From NCBI RefSeq assembly GCF_003522965.1, contig NZ_CP031513.1, positions 1,550,001 to 1,614,000 of the forward strand: DNA of 64,000 nucleotides, written 5' to 3'. The stretch comes from Bombilactobacillus bombi. GTDB lineage: Bacteria > Bacillota > Bacilli > Lactobacillales > Lactobacillaceae. Below are positions 15,781 through 25,159 of this stretch, piece by piece; positions within the stretch are counted from its first letter, which is position 1, and the number at the start of each line of letters is the position of its first letter. A model generated the notes under the pieces. That model made no database searches. It was not told where the DNA came from and saw only the letters and a program-made list of their open reading frames with translations. The position numbers and the translations under genes are program-made.

Positions 15781-17243
15781 TAGTTAAAAGCCTCCTTTGA
15801 AAATGGATCGGAGTTAATCGCTACATTATCAGTAGCACTAGGGCCAGCAATACCATCTAATCCCTTATGCAAGGTTTGACGAGCATAATAAATCATGACA
15901 CCACCTAAAATTGAGAACAACAAGAAATAGACAATATTACTGAAAATTAACTGGCCAACCGTAGTTGAAGGCGAAACTGCATCAGCAATCGTATAAAGTC
16001 CATAAACAATCCATGGATAACGACCTAATTCAGTAATTAACCAACCAGAGGTATTAGCTAAGAAAGGTACCCAAATCATTAATCCCAAAACAAGCAAGAA
16101 CCAACGTTTATCAGTTATTGTATTTTTGCTAGGACGAGTCCAAATTAATCCTAAAATAGAAACTAAAATCATTAAGAAACCAAAGCCAGCCATAAATCTA
16201 AAACTCCAAAAGAGAGTATTGACCGGTACATAGTAATTTTTAATGTTACGAATACTCTTACTCTTATTATTATCAAATTTTTGTTTTAATTCTTTATTAA
16301 GAGTATTCATTCCCTTAACTGAACCAGTAGTTTTATGATAAGTCAATAAACTTAACATATAAGGAACAGAAATTTCATGGGTAGTTTTATGATTCTTAGT
16401 ATCAAAAGTGGCAACAATTTTCCAGGATGCAGGAGAACCAGTATCTTTGTATTCTCCTTCTGTAGCAGCAAACTTCATGGGTTGATCTTTGACAATTTCT
16501 TGAGTTTGTAAATCACCAGCAGCAACTACACCGATGGCAGCAATTAATCCAATCCAAAGACCAAAACGCATTGACTTCTTAAAGAAAACTCCATCTTTTT
16601 GTTTACGCCAAAGGCCCCAGGCACTCATACCTACAACAACAAAGGCTCCTGTACAAAAAGCACCTAAAATTAAGTGAGGAAAGACTTTCCATAATTGAGG
16701 GTTACTTACCACTTCAGCAAAACTACTCATTTCAGCACGATGAGTTTGCGGATTAATAATAAAACCTGTTGGATGCTGCATAAAGCTATTAGCAGCTAAA
16801 ATCCAAATTGCTGATAACATTGTACCGATAGAAGTTAACCAAATGAAAAGTGCGTGAATACCTGGTTTGAAACGATCCCAAGTAAACATCCAGACACCGA
16901 TAAAAGTTGATTCCAGAAAGAAGGCCAATAAAGCTTCAATCGCTAGAGGGGCACCGAAGATATCACCCATAAAGCGTGAATAATTAGACCAATTCATACC
17001 AAACTGGAACTCTTGAATAATCCCTGTAACAATCCCAACAGCAAAGCTCAAGAGAAAAATCTTCCCCCAGAACTGAGCCATTTTTTTGTATATTTCATCT
17101 TTTTTAACCGCATAAATGGTTTCCATAATGGCAACAATAAATCCTAGCCCAATAGAAAACGGTACAAAAAAGAAGTGGAAGACTGTTGTCATAGCAAATT
17201 GAAAACGGGCTAATGACAAAAGTGATACTCCCAAACTTAACAT
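15780..17243 (-). CDS. cydA: Cytochrome bd oxidase subunit I
   Basis: Catalytic, heme-carrying subunit of the bd oxidase. SLARFQFAMTTVFHFFFVPF contains the N-terminal His ligand region. ...FQFGMNWSNYSRFMGDIFGAPLAIEALLAFFLEST holds the conserved glutamates, and ELGRYPWIVYGL is the GRxPW motif. The Q-loop is of the short Firmicute kind. The chosen ATG at 17243 (487 residues) has AAGGAG ten bases upstream; a GTG at 17252 almost touches that site. Function depends on heme, and no heme synthesis genes are in view. Upstream 17253-17437 is a leader with possible promoters (TATAAT-like boxes) but no Rex-type palindrome I could see. Confidence 0.95.
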   Translation of the reverse strand: MLSLGVSLLSLARFQFAMTTVFHFFFVPFSIGLGFIVAIMETIYAVKKDEIYKKMAQFWGKIFLLSFAVGIVTGIIQEFQFGMNWSNYSRFMGDIFGAPLAIEALLAFFLESTFIGVWMFTWDRFKPGIHALFIWLTSIGTMLSAIWILAANSFMQHPTGFIINPQTHRAEMSSFAEVVSNPQLWKVFPHLILGAFCTGAFVVVGMSAWGLWRKQKDGVFFKKSMRFGLWIGLIAAIGVVAAGDLQTQEIVKDQPMKFAATEGEYKDTGSPASWKIVATFDTKNHKTTHEISVPYMLSLLTYHKTTGSVKGMNTLNKELKQKFDNNKSKSIRNIKNYYVPVNTLFWSFRFMAGFGFLMILVSILGLIWTRPSKNTITDKRWFLLVLGLMIWVPFLANTSGWLITELGRYPWIVYGLYTIADAVSPSTTVGQLIFSNIVYFLLFSILGGVMIYYARQTLHKGLDGIAGPSATDNVAINSDPFSKEAFN

Positions 17244-17437
17244 AACGCTCACACTCCTTAATGTATGTAACTCTACTTATCTTATAATACTTTTAAATGC
17301 TGATAATTACAAATAAAAAACCGAAAAAAAGCCCGATAAATCGCATAAGAGACTGCATATTATGTAATTAGATTAATTATGAATTTAGTTCGATTATAAA
17401 CGATATTATTTACCTGCAATCGGTTTTTTGTTAGAAC

Positions 17438-17471
17438 AAAAAAAGTACCAGTAAATATTTACTGGTACTTT
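17438..17471 (-). terminator. Terminator of the Q/N-rich membrane protein gene
   Basis: AAAGTACCAGTAAAT and ATTTACTGGTACTTT form a perfect 30-base palindrome (17442-17471). On the minus strand it is followed by T7, about 110 bp past the stop at 17585. Confidence 0.8.
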
Positions 17472-17584
17472 CGGAGGAGTAAGGATGTGAATACAATTTA
17501 TATGTTCTAGTCAATCTCTCAACTGACTATATTCATAGTATACAAATAAATTATGATGAAATTGTGAAGAAATGTTGTTTTAAG

Positions 17585-18652
17585 TTAGCCTTTAGAATTG
17601 TAGTGATAGTCGTTTTTAACTTGGTTTTGATCACTGGTTTTGAATTTACGTTTATAAGAAGACTGTGGTTGGGCGTTAGGATAAGGCTGATACCCTGGTT
17701 GCACACCCGGATTAGTTGGATTAAATTCAGAATTATTTCGATTGTTAGAAGGGTAACCATTATTGTTGGAAGCTGTCAACGGTGTTTGTGGATTAGGTCC
17801 TTGATTAACAGCAGTCGGAGATTGAGGACCTTGCGTTGGTGGATAGTTATTAGTGTTTGGTTGTTGGTATGATTGATTAGCTGCAGGGTTTGCAGGATTG
17901 TTGGGCATTGGGGCAGATGGTTGTGGAGCTTGGTTATTCATGGGGCTATAATTAGTCGGATTATTGTAATTATTAGGCTGATTATTAGGATATTGTTGGG
18001 GATTATTGTAAGACGGATTGGGAGTATTGGTTACGGCTTGATTGTTGTTAAGTGGAACATTTGGATCGTTTGGATAAGGTTGCTGATAGTTATTAGTGTT
18101 TGGTTGTTGCTGAGGTATTTGTGGATTGGCGTTATAATTTTGTGGACCTGTTGGCTGTTGATTAGGCTGGTTATTCATGGAGCCATAGTTAGTTGGATTA
18201 TTGTAATTATTTGATTGATTGTTAGGATACTGTTGGGAATTATTGTTATCATAGTAACTATTGCTATGAGCATTGCCATATTGATCGACTGCAGGTTCGA
18301 AGAAGTAGTCCATTACAATCGTTACAACTGCCATGACCAACCCAATAATAATGCCTGCCCATGACCACAGCATTAAGCCAGGGAAGCGGGCAGCGTTAAA
18401 AATCCCCATAACTCCCCCCAATGTTAAAATAATAAAGCTGATAATTGGTGGCAAGACACTAGTGCTGGAGTGACAAATAATATAAATAGCACCAGCTACG
18501 AGCAAGGCAATTGCTAAGAGAATACTTGCAGTAGCTCCTAAATCTGCATATCCTAAAAGTGCTTGGATAAAACTATCGAATTTAAACTGGAACATCACCA
18601 CAATTGCCATGATGACTAAAATTCCACCCGTAATTAATTTAGTTATTTTCAT
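17585..18652 (-). CDS. Membrane protein with long Q/N/P-rich C-terminal tail
   Basis: 355 residues from the ATG at 18652, which has AGGGGG about 10 bp upstream; longer in-frame starts lack a site. Residues 1-120 contain four hydrophobic segments (KLITGGILVIMAIVVMFQF; ATASILLAIALLVAGAIYII; PPIISFIILTLGGVMGIF; WAGIIIGLVMAVVTIVM), similar in layout to DUF4064/DUF308-type membrane proteins. The remaining ~220 residues are low complexity, dominated by N, Q, P, Y and S, with an imperfect repeat built on YPNNQ-NNYNNPTNY-MNNQ, and end in a basic stretch SSYKRKFKTS. The tail is probably cytosolic and disordered. Monocistronic with a strong terminator. Function unknown. Confidence 0.8.
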   Translation of the reverse strand: MKITKLITGGILVIMAIVVMFQFKFDSFIQALLGYADLGATASILLAIALLVAGAIYIICHSSTSVLPPIISFIILTLGGVMGIFNAARFPGLMLWSWAGIIIGLVMAVVTIVMDYFFEPAVDQYGNAHSNSYYDNNNSQQYPNNQSNNYNNPTNYGSMNNQPNQQPTGPQNYNANPQIPQQQPNTNNYQQPYPNDPNVPLNNNQAVTNTPNPSYNNPQQYPNNQPNNYNNPTNYSPMNNQAPQPSAPMPNNPANPAANQSYQQPNTNNYPPTQGPQSPTAVNQGPNPQTPLTASNNNGYPSNNRNNSEFNPTNPGVQPGYQPYPNAQPQSSYKRKFKTSDQNQVKNDYHYNSKG

Positions 18653-18871
18653 ATAAAGAAAACCCCCTGATACTTCATAAAATATATAAAAGATATTAAT
18701 ACGCTTCAAAATTACATTACTACTTAGCATTTTAACGCATTAATACTCATGAAACCAATAATTAATCAAATTTTAAAAAATAGCGGACAATATTTTTCGT
18801 TTAATGGGAAAAAGTGATAAATTGAAGATGATATAATTATACGATAAAAATAAATTTAAGAGGTGTTTTTA

Positions 18872-19636
18872 ATGAAAGTTGGTTTTGTTGGTGCTGGCCA
18901 AATTGGTCAAGCCTTGATTCAAGGATTATTAACCGCTGGTATGAATAATAATGACATTATGGTTTTACAAAGCCAACATGCCACGGCACAAAAAGTGGCT
19001 GAAAAATACCAGTTGCAATTAGCTGATAGCTATAGTGATTTAAATTTTAGTGATATCTTAATTATAGCAGTTCCAGCCAAAGCATTAGCGGATGTAATGG
19101 ATCATTTAAAAACATCATATCATGGCATTATTGTTTCTACTTCTGGTGGTGATTTGAAACAAATTAATGTGCAATTACCAGTTGATGCTACTTTTGTTAA
19201 AGCAGTCCCTAATACCCCGGTAAAATTAGATAGTGGTATTACGGCTGTAAGTTTTATCGAGACAGAATCGCAGGCTAATCAAGACTTGGTAACTGACCTA
19301 TTTAAAAAATTAGGCCAAGTATATGTTGTTCCAGAAAATCTTTTGGGCATTTACGGAACTATCGCAGGCTGTACGCCAGCATTCATTGATATGTTGATGG
19401 AAGCTTTGAGTGATGCTGCTGTGATGAATGGGATTAATCGTGCACAATCTTATCAGATTATCACGCAAATGTTGTTAGGCACGGCGCAATTAGCACAAGC
19501 AAGTGGTAAGCATCCGGGTGAACTCAAAGATGAAGTAACTACTCCTGGTGGTTCGACAATTCGTGGCGTGGCAAAGTTAGAAGAAACTGGTTTTCGTAAT
19601 GCCTTAATTCAAGCTGTGAAAGCCGCTAATGAATAA
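18872..19636 (+). CDS. proC: Pyrroline-5-carboxylate reductase
   Basis: Cytosolic NAD(P)H-dependent enzyme making proline from pyrroline-5-carboxylate. Starts MKVGFVGAGQIGQALIQGLL with the Rossmann G-x-G-x-x-G. Further motifs are VKAVPNTPVKLDSGITAV, GIYGTIAGCTPAFIDMLMEAL and the substrate-site signature DEVTTPGGSTIRGVAKLEETGFRN (quoted here as its start DEVTTPGGST). 254 residues, slightly short but complete. ATG at 18872 with AAGAGGTG upstream; a GTG at 18863 lies inside that site. No proA/proB nearby, so the substrate may come from ornithine or a distant operon. Confidence 0.92.
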   Translation: MKVGFVGAGQIGQALIQGLLTAGMNNNDIMVLQSQHATAQKVAEKYQLQLADSYSDLNFSDILIIAVPAKALADVMDHLKTSYHGIIVSTSGGDLKQINVQLPVDATFVKAVPNTPVKLDSGITAVSFIETESQANQDLVTDLFKKLGQVYVVPENLLGIYGTIAGCTPAFIDMLMEALSDAAVMNGINRAQSYQIITQMLLGTAQLAQASGKHPGELKDEVTTPGGSTIRGVAKLEETGFRNALIQAVKAANE

Positions 19637-19650
19637 GCAGTTGCAGTAAT

Positions 19651-19690
19651 TTAAAAGGAGTTGAGATAAGTTAATCTCAACTCCTTTTAA
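19651..19690. terminator. Bidirectional terminator between proC and the ABC gene
   Basis: TTAAAAGGAGTTGAGAT (19651-19667) and ATCTCAACTCCTTTTAA (19674-19690) form a 17-bp perfect stem, serving both convergent genes. Confidence 0.88.
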
Positions 19691-19701
19691 TATGAAAACA
19701 A

Positions 19702-22047
19702 TTATTCTGACCGTAAAGCAATAGCAGCATTTTTTCGAGCAGCCATACGTGCAGGGATATGTCCGCCCAAAACAGTTAAAACAGTACTAATAACTACTAA
19801 AATAATTGCGTGTAATGGATTCAATTGCGCCACATTATTAAGGTTAGTCATATTATACAAAATACTGTTGGCTGGAAAAGTTAAGAGCCAGGCAATAATA
19901 ATACCTAAAATGCCAGATCCTAAACCTAAAATGGCTGTTTCTGCATCAAAAACACGGGTGATATCTTTTTTGCGTGCTCCTAGTGCCTTAAGAACACCAA
20001 TTTCTTTAGTTCTTTCAATCACTGAGGTGTAGGTAATAATAGCAATCATAATCATAGAAGTAACTAGTGAAATTGCCGCAAAGCCGACGAGAACATAAGT
20101 GATAGCATTCATCAAGCCACCAGTAATACTAGTAATATTGCCCGCTAAATCCATATATAAAATTTTATTCTTCTTATTTTGACCATGATTATATTGATCT
20201 AGATAGTGGGTGATATGGTCTTTTTCTTGAAAACTATTAGGATAAATTTGAATCGAACTAGCAGTATTATCAGCTCCTAAAGCGGTCAATAACATAACGC
20301 GTTCTTGCTTACTCAATTTAGCTCCAGTCAGCACATTATGAGTGCTGTTTTTTTGAGCTTGAGCAATTTGGGAATTTTGATTAGAATGTACAATTTGCTG
20401 TGTTAATTGGTCACTATAAGCGACGCCGTTGGCTAGTATGCCATCAGAATTTTTGGACTTTGTGCGCAGAATAGCAACAATATGCAAAGTCTTCGTAGTT
20501 GGAGCTTGGGCCATTTGTTCATAGTTATTGTTAGGAATAAAGTTACCTGTGGGTAGTTTTTGATAATAACTATCATTGGCAACGACTTTAATCGATGTAC
20601 CAAGCAGTTTTTGCGGTTGTAGCTGTTGCTTGTTTTTGATGTCCAAGCCGAGATTAGTTAAAGCATTTAAGTTGATATGATTACGCTTATCAGCAATTAA
20701 GACAATATCGGTAGCCTTTTTAGGATAATGACCATGTAAAACGCGATAGTTTTTCTTCAAAAAATTTTGCTTACCTTGATTATGAGCGGGATATATACTG
20801 CCGCCAACACCCAGATTAGAAGTCATCATACTTTGGGCATTATTGGCATCGGTACTGTTGTTCGCAGTAGTGGAAAAAGTAACTGGTTGATATTGACCAT
20901 TTACTTTACGTAATAAGTTGAGACTTGTAGTTGATGCAAAAGAGATATTTTGAGCATCGGTTTTTTTGATTTTTTTGAGATAGTTAATATATTGAGGAGT
21001 GATGTTATTAATATGTTGGGCAGCATTTACAGGGTTAACCTGCGCAAAAACAGCCTTGCTATGAATGAATTTTTGTTTACTATTGCTACTATTATCGCCT
21101 TTTTGCAATTCCTTTTGATCGGCGGTTACTTGTGAAATAGTAATCGGAAATTGTGCTAAAGCTTCCGATTGCGTTGCATCAATTTGTTTTTGAAAACCAT
21201 TAGATAATGCTAAGACAATGCCAATACTGATAATACCAATACTAGAAGCTAAAATCGTTAAAAATGTACGGCCTTTTTTAGTAGCAATATTGGTAAAAGA
21301 AAGTTTGAGCGCGGTGGCAAAACTCATTTTTGTTTGGCGGGGATGAAAATTTTCTGCTGGAATCGGTTCATTATCGGGGTTAGAATCAGATAAAATTTTT
21401 CCATCAGCAAAGTTAATAATACGATCAGCATATTGCTGAGCTAATTCAGGGTTATGTGTAACCATGATAACTAAGCGTTCCTGGGCTAATTCTTTAATTA
21501 AATCCATAATTTCCTTGCTGGTTGTGGTATCTAAAGCACCAGTAGGTTCATCAGCCAATAAAATTTCCGGATCATTAGCTAAAGCTCGGGCAATAGCAAC
21601 TCGCTGTAATTGCCCACCAGATAATTGACTAGGTTTTTTATGGATATGCTTTTTAAGCCCAACGCGTTCTAAAGCTTCTTTAGCACGTTGCTTTTTAGTA
21701 GAATTATCGACGCCACTTAACGTCATTCCTAAAGTAACATTATCCAAAATACTTAAATGACTAATAATGTTATAATCTTGAAAAATAAAACCCACAGTAT
21801 TATTTCGATAAGCATCCCAATCTTGTTCTTGAAAATTTTGGGTGGATTTACCGTTAATGATTAAATTACCCGAATCATAACGATCTAAACCACCAATGAT
21901 GTTTAAAAGTGTAGTTTTACCTGAGCCCGAAGTCCCCAAAATAGCTACAAATTCTTGATTTCGAAAGTTAACACTGACATCATCTAAGGCTTTAGTAGTG
22001 GTATCGCCGACTTGATAATATTTTTTTAAATGTTGCAAATTTAACAT
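19702..22047 (-). CDS. ABC transporter, fused ATPase and FtsX-type permease (MacB-like)
   Basis: 781 residues. Residues 1-225 are an ATPase of the LolD/MacB class: Walker A GTSGSGKTTLLNIIGG, signature LSGGQLQRVAIARAL, Walker B ILLADEPTGALD and MVTHNPEL. After a linker, TM1 (FLTILASSIGIISIGIVLAL) precedes a ~350-residue extracytoplasmic domain rich in N, Q, K and T. Three C-terminal helices then contain the FtsX signature ERTKEIGVLKALGARKKDI. Such mechanotransducing exporters move peptides, antibiotics or envelope components. No two-component system or accessory HlyD-like gene adjoins it, so the substrate is unknown. ATG follows AAGGGATG. Confidence 0.85.
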   Translation of the reverse strand: MLNLQHLKKYYQVGDTTTKALDDVSVNFRNQEFVAILGTSGSGKTTLLNIIGGLDRYDSGNLIINGKSTQNFQEQDWDAYRNNTVGFIFQDYNIISHLSILDNVTLGMTLSGVDNSTKKQRAKEALERVGLKKHIHKKPSQLSGGQLQRVAIARALANDPEILLADEPTGALDTTTSKEIMDLIKELAQERLVIMVTHNPELAQQYADRIINFADGKILSDSNPDNEPIPAENFHPRQTKMSFATALKLSFTNIATKKGRTFLTILASSIGIISIGIVLALSNGFQKQIDATQSEALAQFPITISQVTADQKELQKGDNSSNSKQKFIHSKAVFAQVNPVNAAQHINNITPQYINYLKKIKKTDAQNISFASTTSLNLLRKVNGQYQPVTFSTTANNSTDANNAQSMMTSNLGVGGSIYPAHNQGKQNFLKKNYRVLHGHYPKKATDIVLIADKRNHINLNALTNLGLDIKNKQQLQPQKLLGTSIKVVANDSYYQKLPTGNFIPNNNYEQMAQAPTTKTLHIVAILRTKSKNSDGILANGVAYSDQLTQQIVHSNQNSQIAQAQKNSTHNVLTGAKLSKQERVMLLTALGADNTASSIQIYPNSFQEKDHITHYLDQYNHGQNKKNKILYMDLAGNITSITGGLMNAITYVLVGFAAISLVTSMIMIAIITYTSVIERTKEIGVLKALGARKKDITRVFDAETAILGLGSGILGIIIAWLLTFPANSILYNMTNLNNVAQLNPLHAIILVVISTVLTVLGGHIPARMAARKNAAIALRSE

Positions 22048-22200
22048 ATAATTTCACATCCCTTATTATTGCTGTTGCTATCATACCAGAAAGATAGTCA
22101 AAATACTGTAATTATGGAATTTAATATGTATTCTGAATAAGGGCAAGAAATTATATAATTTAAAGGTTAAATTTTTTGACAATGAAGCACAAATACACAA

Positions 22201-22229
22201 AAAAGACGAGGAAATTTTCCTCGTCTTTT
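22201..22229 (-). terminator. Terminator of the MFS-thiD-dehydrogenase operon
   Basis: AAAAGACGAGGAAA and TTTCCTCGTCTTTT form a near-uninterrupted stem directly after the dehydrogenase stop at 22232. Confidence 0.85.
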
Positions 22230-22231
22230 AA

Positions 22232-23095
22232 TTAAGCCCACCATAGCTTTACTAGTGCTTGGGTGCCTAAATCGCCTAAATTTTTTTCATCTACTAGTTG
22301 CTCATATAACTTTTTAGCTTGTTGAGTAGCTGGCAAATCAATCTCCATTTCTTGGGCTGTATCCAAAGCAATCCGTAAATCTTTCAAAAAATGCTTACTA
22401 AAAAATCCCGGTGTATAATCGTTTTTTAAAATGCGAGGACCATAGTTGGTTAAACTCCAATTAGCAGCACTGCCAGCACCGACAGTTTCTAACACTTTCT
22501 GTAAATCTAAGTGCGCTGCTTTAGCATAGACTAACATCTCGCTTAACCCGGTCATGGTACCTGCAATCATAATTTGGTTGGCCATCTTGGTGTTTTGTCC
22601 AGCTCCAGCAGCACCGAAAAGTTGAGCTTGCGAGCTAATTGCTGCAAACAATGGCTGACAAGATGTAAAGACATCTTGCTGGCCACCAACCATGATAGTT
22701 AAGGTGCCATTTTTTGCTCCAATATCGCCTCCAGAAACAGGAGCATCTAATACGTTAGCTCCCATTTCTTGACCAGTATGGGCAATTTTTTGGGCCAATT
22801 GTGGTTTAGAAGTAGTCATATCAATTAAAGTTTTTTGACGAACATTAGCTTGAAAAATACCATTATCGCCATAGTAAACTTGTTCAACATCTTTAGGAAA
22901 GCCTAACATTGTAAAGATTACATCAGAATTTTCAACCACGGTTTGAGGGTTAGCACACCAAGTGGCACCTAAGGCGACAAGGTTATCTGTCTTAGCCTTG
23001 GTCCGGTTATAAACCCATAAGTTATGACCAGCCTTGATTAAGTTGTGAGCGATTGCATTGCCCATCACACCAGTTCCAATAAATCCCAGTTTCAA
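22232..23095 (-). CDS. NAD(P)-dependent beta-hydroxyacid dehydrogenase (3-hydroxyisobutyrate dehydrogenase family)
   Basis: Soluble oxidoreductase. The TTG at 23095 has AAGGAGG seven bases upstream and gives MKLGFIGTGVMGNAIAHNL, the Rossmann fold, followed by DAPVSGGDIGAKNGTLTIMVGG, the substrate-binding signature, and GAGQNTKMANQIMIAGTM with the catalytic lysine. 288 residues, the family norm. Substrate could be a tartronate semialdehyde- or hydroxyisobutyrate-like acid, or a glyoxylate/succinic semialdehyde reductase activity; the sequence does not decide. Third in an operon after an MFS protein and thiD, 13 bp behind thiD. Confidence 0.85.
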   Translation of the reverse strand: MKLGFIGTGVMGNAIAHNLIKAGHNLWVYNRTKAKTDNLVALGATWCANPQTVVENSDVIFTMLGFPKDVEQVYYGDNGIFQANVRQKTLIDMTTSKPQLAQKIAHTGQEMGANVLDAPVSGGDIGAKNGTLTIMVGGQQDVFTSCQPLFAAISSQAQLFGAAGAGQNTKMANQIMIAGTMTGLSEMLVYAKAAHLDLQKVLETVGAGSAANWSLTNYGPRILKNDYTPGFFSKHFLKDLRIALDTAQEMEIDLPATQQAKKLYEQLVDEKNLGDLGTQALVKLWWA

Positions 23096-23108
23096 TTTTA
23101 GAGCCTCC

Positions 23109-23906
23109 TTAAATGAAATGATTAATTGGGCCATACTTATGGCCAACTTGAATTTCATGAGCGATGGCTTGATGAGTATAATCTTCTGCAATTTTGATAC
23201 TATCTTTTAAAGAATTTCCTAAAGCCAATTGGGCTGCAATAGCAGCTGATAAGGTATCACCAGTTCCATTAACTCTTTGCGTGGGAATTAGCTCAGATTC
23301 TAACCATAAGTGGCTGCCATCAGCAAATAGTGCATAATCACGAACTACTTTTTGTTGTGGATTATCATGAGCTCCTTTGATTAAAACATTTTGTGCACCT
23401 AATTGCTGCAATTTCTGGGCAGCTTGTTGAATTTCAGTATCATTCTTCAAAGACAAGCCCGACAATTTTTGTGCTTCAAAAAAATTAGGAGTTACAATTA
23501 AAGCCAATGGTAACAACTCAGTAACTAGCGTTTGATAAGCATCTGCTGCTAAAAGTAATGCTTGGTGTTTCGTGATAATTACAGGATCCAAGACTAAATT
23601 AGGCCAATTATATTTACGTAAGTTGGAGACTACACATTTAATAGTAGCCTGATCGGTTAACATACCTGTTTTCACAGCTTTAATCTGGAAATCAGATGCA
23701 AGAGCTTGAAATTGAGCATCAATAAAGTCAGCAGATAAAGCTATAGAATTGGAAATGCCATAGGAATTACCAGCGACAGCAGCGGTGAGAATCGACATAC
23801 CATAAGTTTTTTGGGCTTGAAAAGTTTTTAAATCAGCCTGCAAACCGGCACTGCCATCACAATCAGAACCAGCAATAGTCACTACTTGTGGAAATGAATT
23901 AGACAT
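23109..23906 (-). CDS. thiD: Hydroxymethylpyrimidine/phosphomethylpyrimidine kinase (or pyridoxine kinase)
   Basis: Ribokinase-superfamily kinase acting on hydroxymethylpyrimidine (phosphate) for thiamine synthesis, or on pyridoxal in PdxK-type members. Starts MSNSFPQVVTIAGSDCDGSA, with the family's AGSD-x-x-G-x-A-G-L-Q-A-D-L-K signature. KTGML and the catalytic anion-hole/base motif RVNGTGDTLSAA are present. 265 residues from the ATG at 23906, preceded by GAGGAGGGAT. No other thi genes are adjacent; an MFS protein is 13 bp upstream, so salvage of an imported pyrimidine or vitamin is a reasonable inference. Confidence 0.85.
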   Translation of the reverse strand: MSNSFPQVVTIAGSDCDGSAGLQADLKTFQAQKTYGMSILTAAVAGNSYGISNSIALSADFIDAQFQALASDFQIKAVKTGMLTDQATIKCVVSNLRKYNWPNLVLDPVIITKHQALLLAADAYQTLVTELLPLALIVTPNFFEAQKLSGLSLKNDTEIQQAAQKLQQLGAQNVLIKGAHDNPQQKVVRDYALFADGSHLWLESELIPTQRVNGTGDTLSAAIAAQLALGNSLKDSIKIAEDYTHQAIAHEIQVGHKYGPINHFI

Positions 23907-23919
23907 AACATCCCTCCTC

Positions 23920-25098
23920 TTAATTACTTGCACGTTTTTGAATTTGAGTAACTACTAGTACTATGATAATAATAGCACTTAAAACAATCATGGCGATGAA
24001 AGTTCCAATTAAATTATTAGTACTAAAAAGAGGTGCAGTGTACTTAAAGAACCAAGCTGAGAAAGCAAATCCAAGACTAGTTAGTGCTGAGAAAGTTCCC
24101 ATAACAATAGGATATACTTTGGCAGAGGCTAGGTTAGATAATAAAAAGGGAATAGTAATTAAAGCAACAGAACCACCGGTACCAATCAAAAAGGCGGCTA
24201 AAGCACTAGTCCAAAAAGTGTGTACATAAATTAAAATTAAAGCACCAATAATAATTGAGCCAAATCCAGCAGCTAACAAATAGTTGCCAAAAGCTTTACG
24301 ATAAAAACTAATAAATATACCCGCAACAATAGAAGCAGCGCGAACAAAGAGTAATGCTTGACCAGCTGTGCTAGGTCCGCCAATGTGGTAATAATTTAAA
24401 TAAAGAGCCATTTTATTAGTCATGACTGCTACTAAAACTTCAACTAACATTGAAATTACCACGAGTGCAATAATAAAACCCCATTGATCTTTTTGTTGAT
24501 TAGTATCGACGGCATTAGTAGCACTATTGTCTGTGGGTTGGATATTAGGAACAAAGAAAATTGCCAAAACTAAAGCGACAAGGGTAATTGCGTAAACATA
24601 ATAATTATGAATCCAGCTAATCGTGGCTAAGTATCCGCCTAAAACAATCCAGACCATCGCGAACCCATCTTCTAAAGCTACATTAAAACCGAATTGATTA
24701 GAACGCCGTTCACCTTGATAAGCTGCGGCTGACAAACTAGGCAAAATAGTAGTAATTGCACCACTGCCTAAACCTACAATCAAAGCAAAGAAGATTAATT
24801 GCGCGACACTTTTATGAATGAAGATCGGTAATAAACCACCAGCAGCTAACAAAGTTAATCCTAAAATAGCTGCATGCTTGTAAGTAATTCTAGTCAAAAT
24901 AAAACCAAAAATAAAAGAAGCAACCATTGAAGCTACATCACCAATAGAGGCAATGGACTCCACTTGAGTAGGATCCGCATTGGGAAAAGCTTGTTGAATT
25001 TTTACAATTGATGGCGCCATCACTGAATCTAAACGAGTAACAGTGGTTAACGCGATAATTCCAATTAAAGTTTCCCAGCGTTGAAATTTATGTGCCAA
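23920..25098 (-). CDS. MFS transporter, 12 TM
   Basis: 392 residues with about twelve hydrophobic helices and the loop GFILTRITYKHAAILG in the TM2-TM3 position, a variant of the MFS signature. The start is a TTG at 25098 with AGGAGG seven bases upstream (MAHKFQRWETLIGI). First gene of an operon with thiD and the dehydrogenase, separated by 13 and 13 bp. Substrate unknown; co-transcription with thiD hints at a cofactor precursor, but this is weak. Confidence 0.8.
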   Translation of the reverse strand: MAHKFQRWETLIGIIALTTVTRLDSVMAPSIVKIQQAFPNADPTQVESIASIGDVASMVASFIFGFILTRITYKHAAILGLTLLAAGGLLPIFIHKSVAQLIFFALIVGLGSGAITTILPSLSAAAYQGERRSNQFGFNVALEDGFAMVWIVLGGYLATISWIHNYYVYAITLVALVLAIFFVPNIQPTDNSATNAVDTNQQKDQWGFIIALVVISMLVEVLVAVMTNKMALYLNYYHIGGPSTAGQALLFVRAASIVAGIFISFYRKAFGNYLLAAGFGSIIIGALILIYVHTFWTSALAAFLIGTGGSVALITIPFLLSNLASAKVYPIVMGTFSALTSLGFAFSAWFFKYTAPLFSTNNLIGTFIAMIVLSAIIIIVLVVTQIQKRASN

Positions 25099-25114
25099 AA
25101 TAATTCCTCCTAAA

Positions 25115-25144
25115 AATAAAAAACTGCTCCTCTAAAAGGAGCAG
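25115..25144 (-). terminator. Terminator of the Bax-inhibitor-1 gene
   Basis: CTGCTCCT and AGGAGCAG pair around a 5-nt loop, with a T6 run on the minus strand, just after the stop at 25160. Confidence 0.8.
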
Positions 25145-25159
25145 CGATATAATTTGATC

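Noticed and set aside
17253-17437. Possible Rex (redox) operator upstream of cydA
   Set aside because: No TTGTGAA...TTCACAA-type palindrome is present; only generic AT-rich promoter-like boxes are.
17564-18214. Long plus-strand open frames opposite the Q/N-rich membrane protein gene
   Set aside because: They are the complement of low-complexity Asn/Gln codons (giving Ile/Val/Leu/Trp-rich translations), with no ribosome site and no family resemblance.
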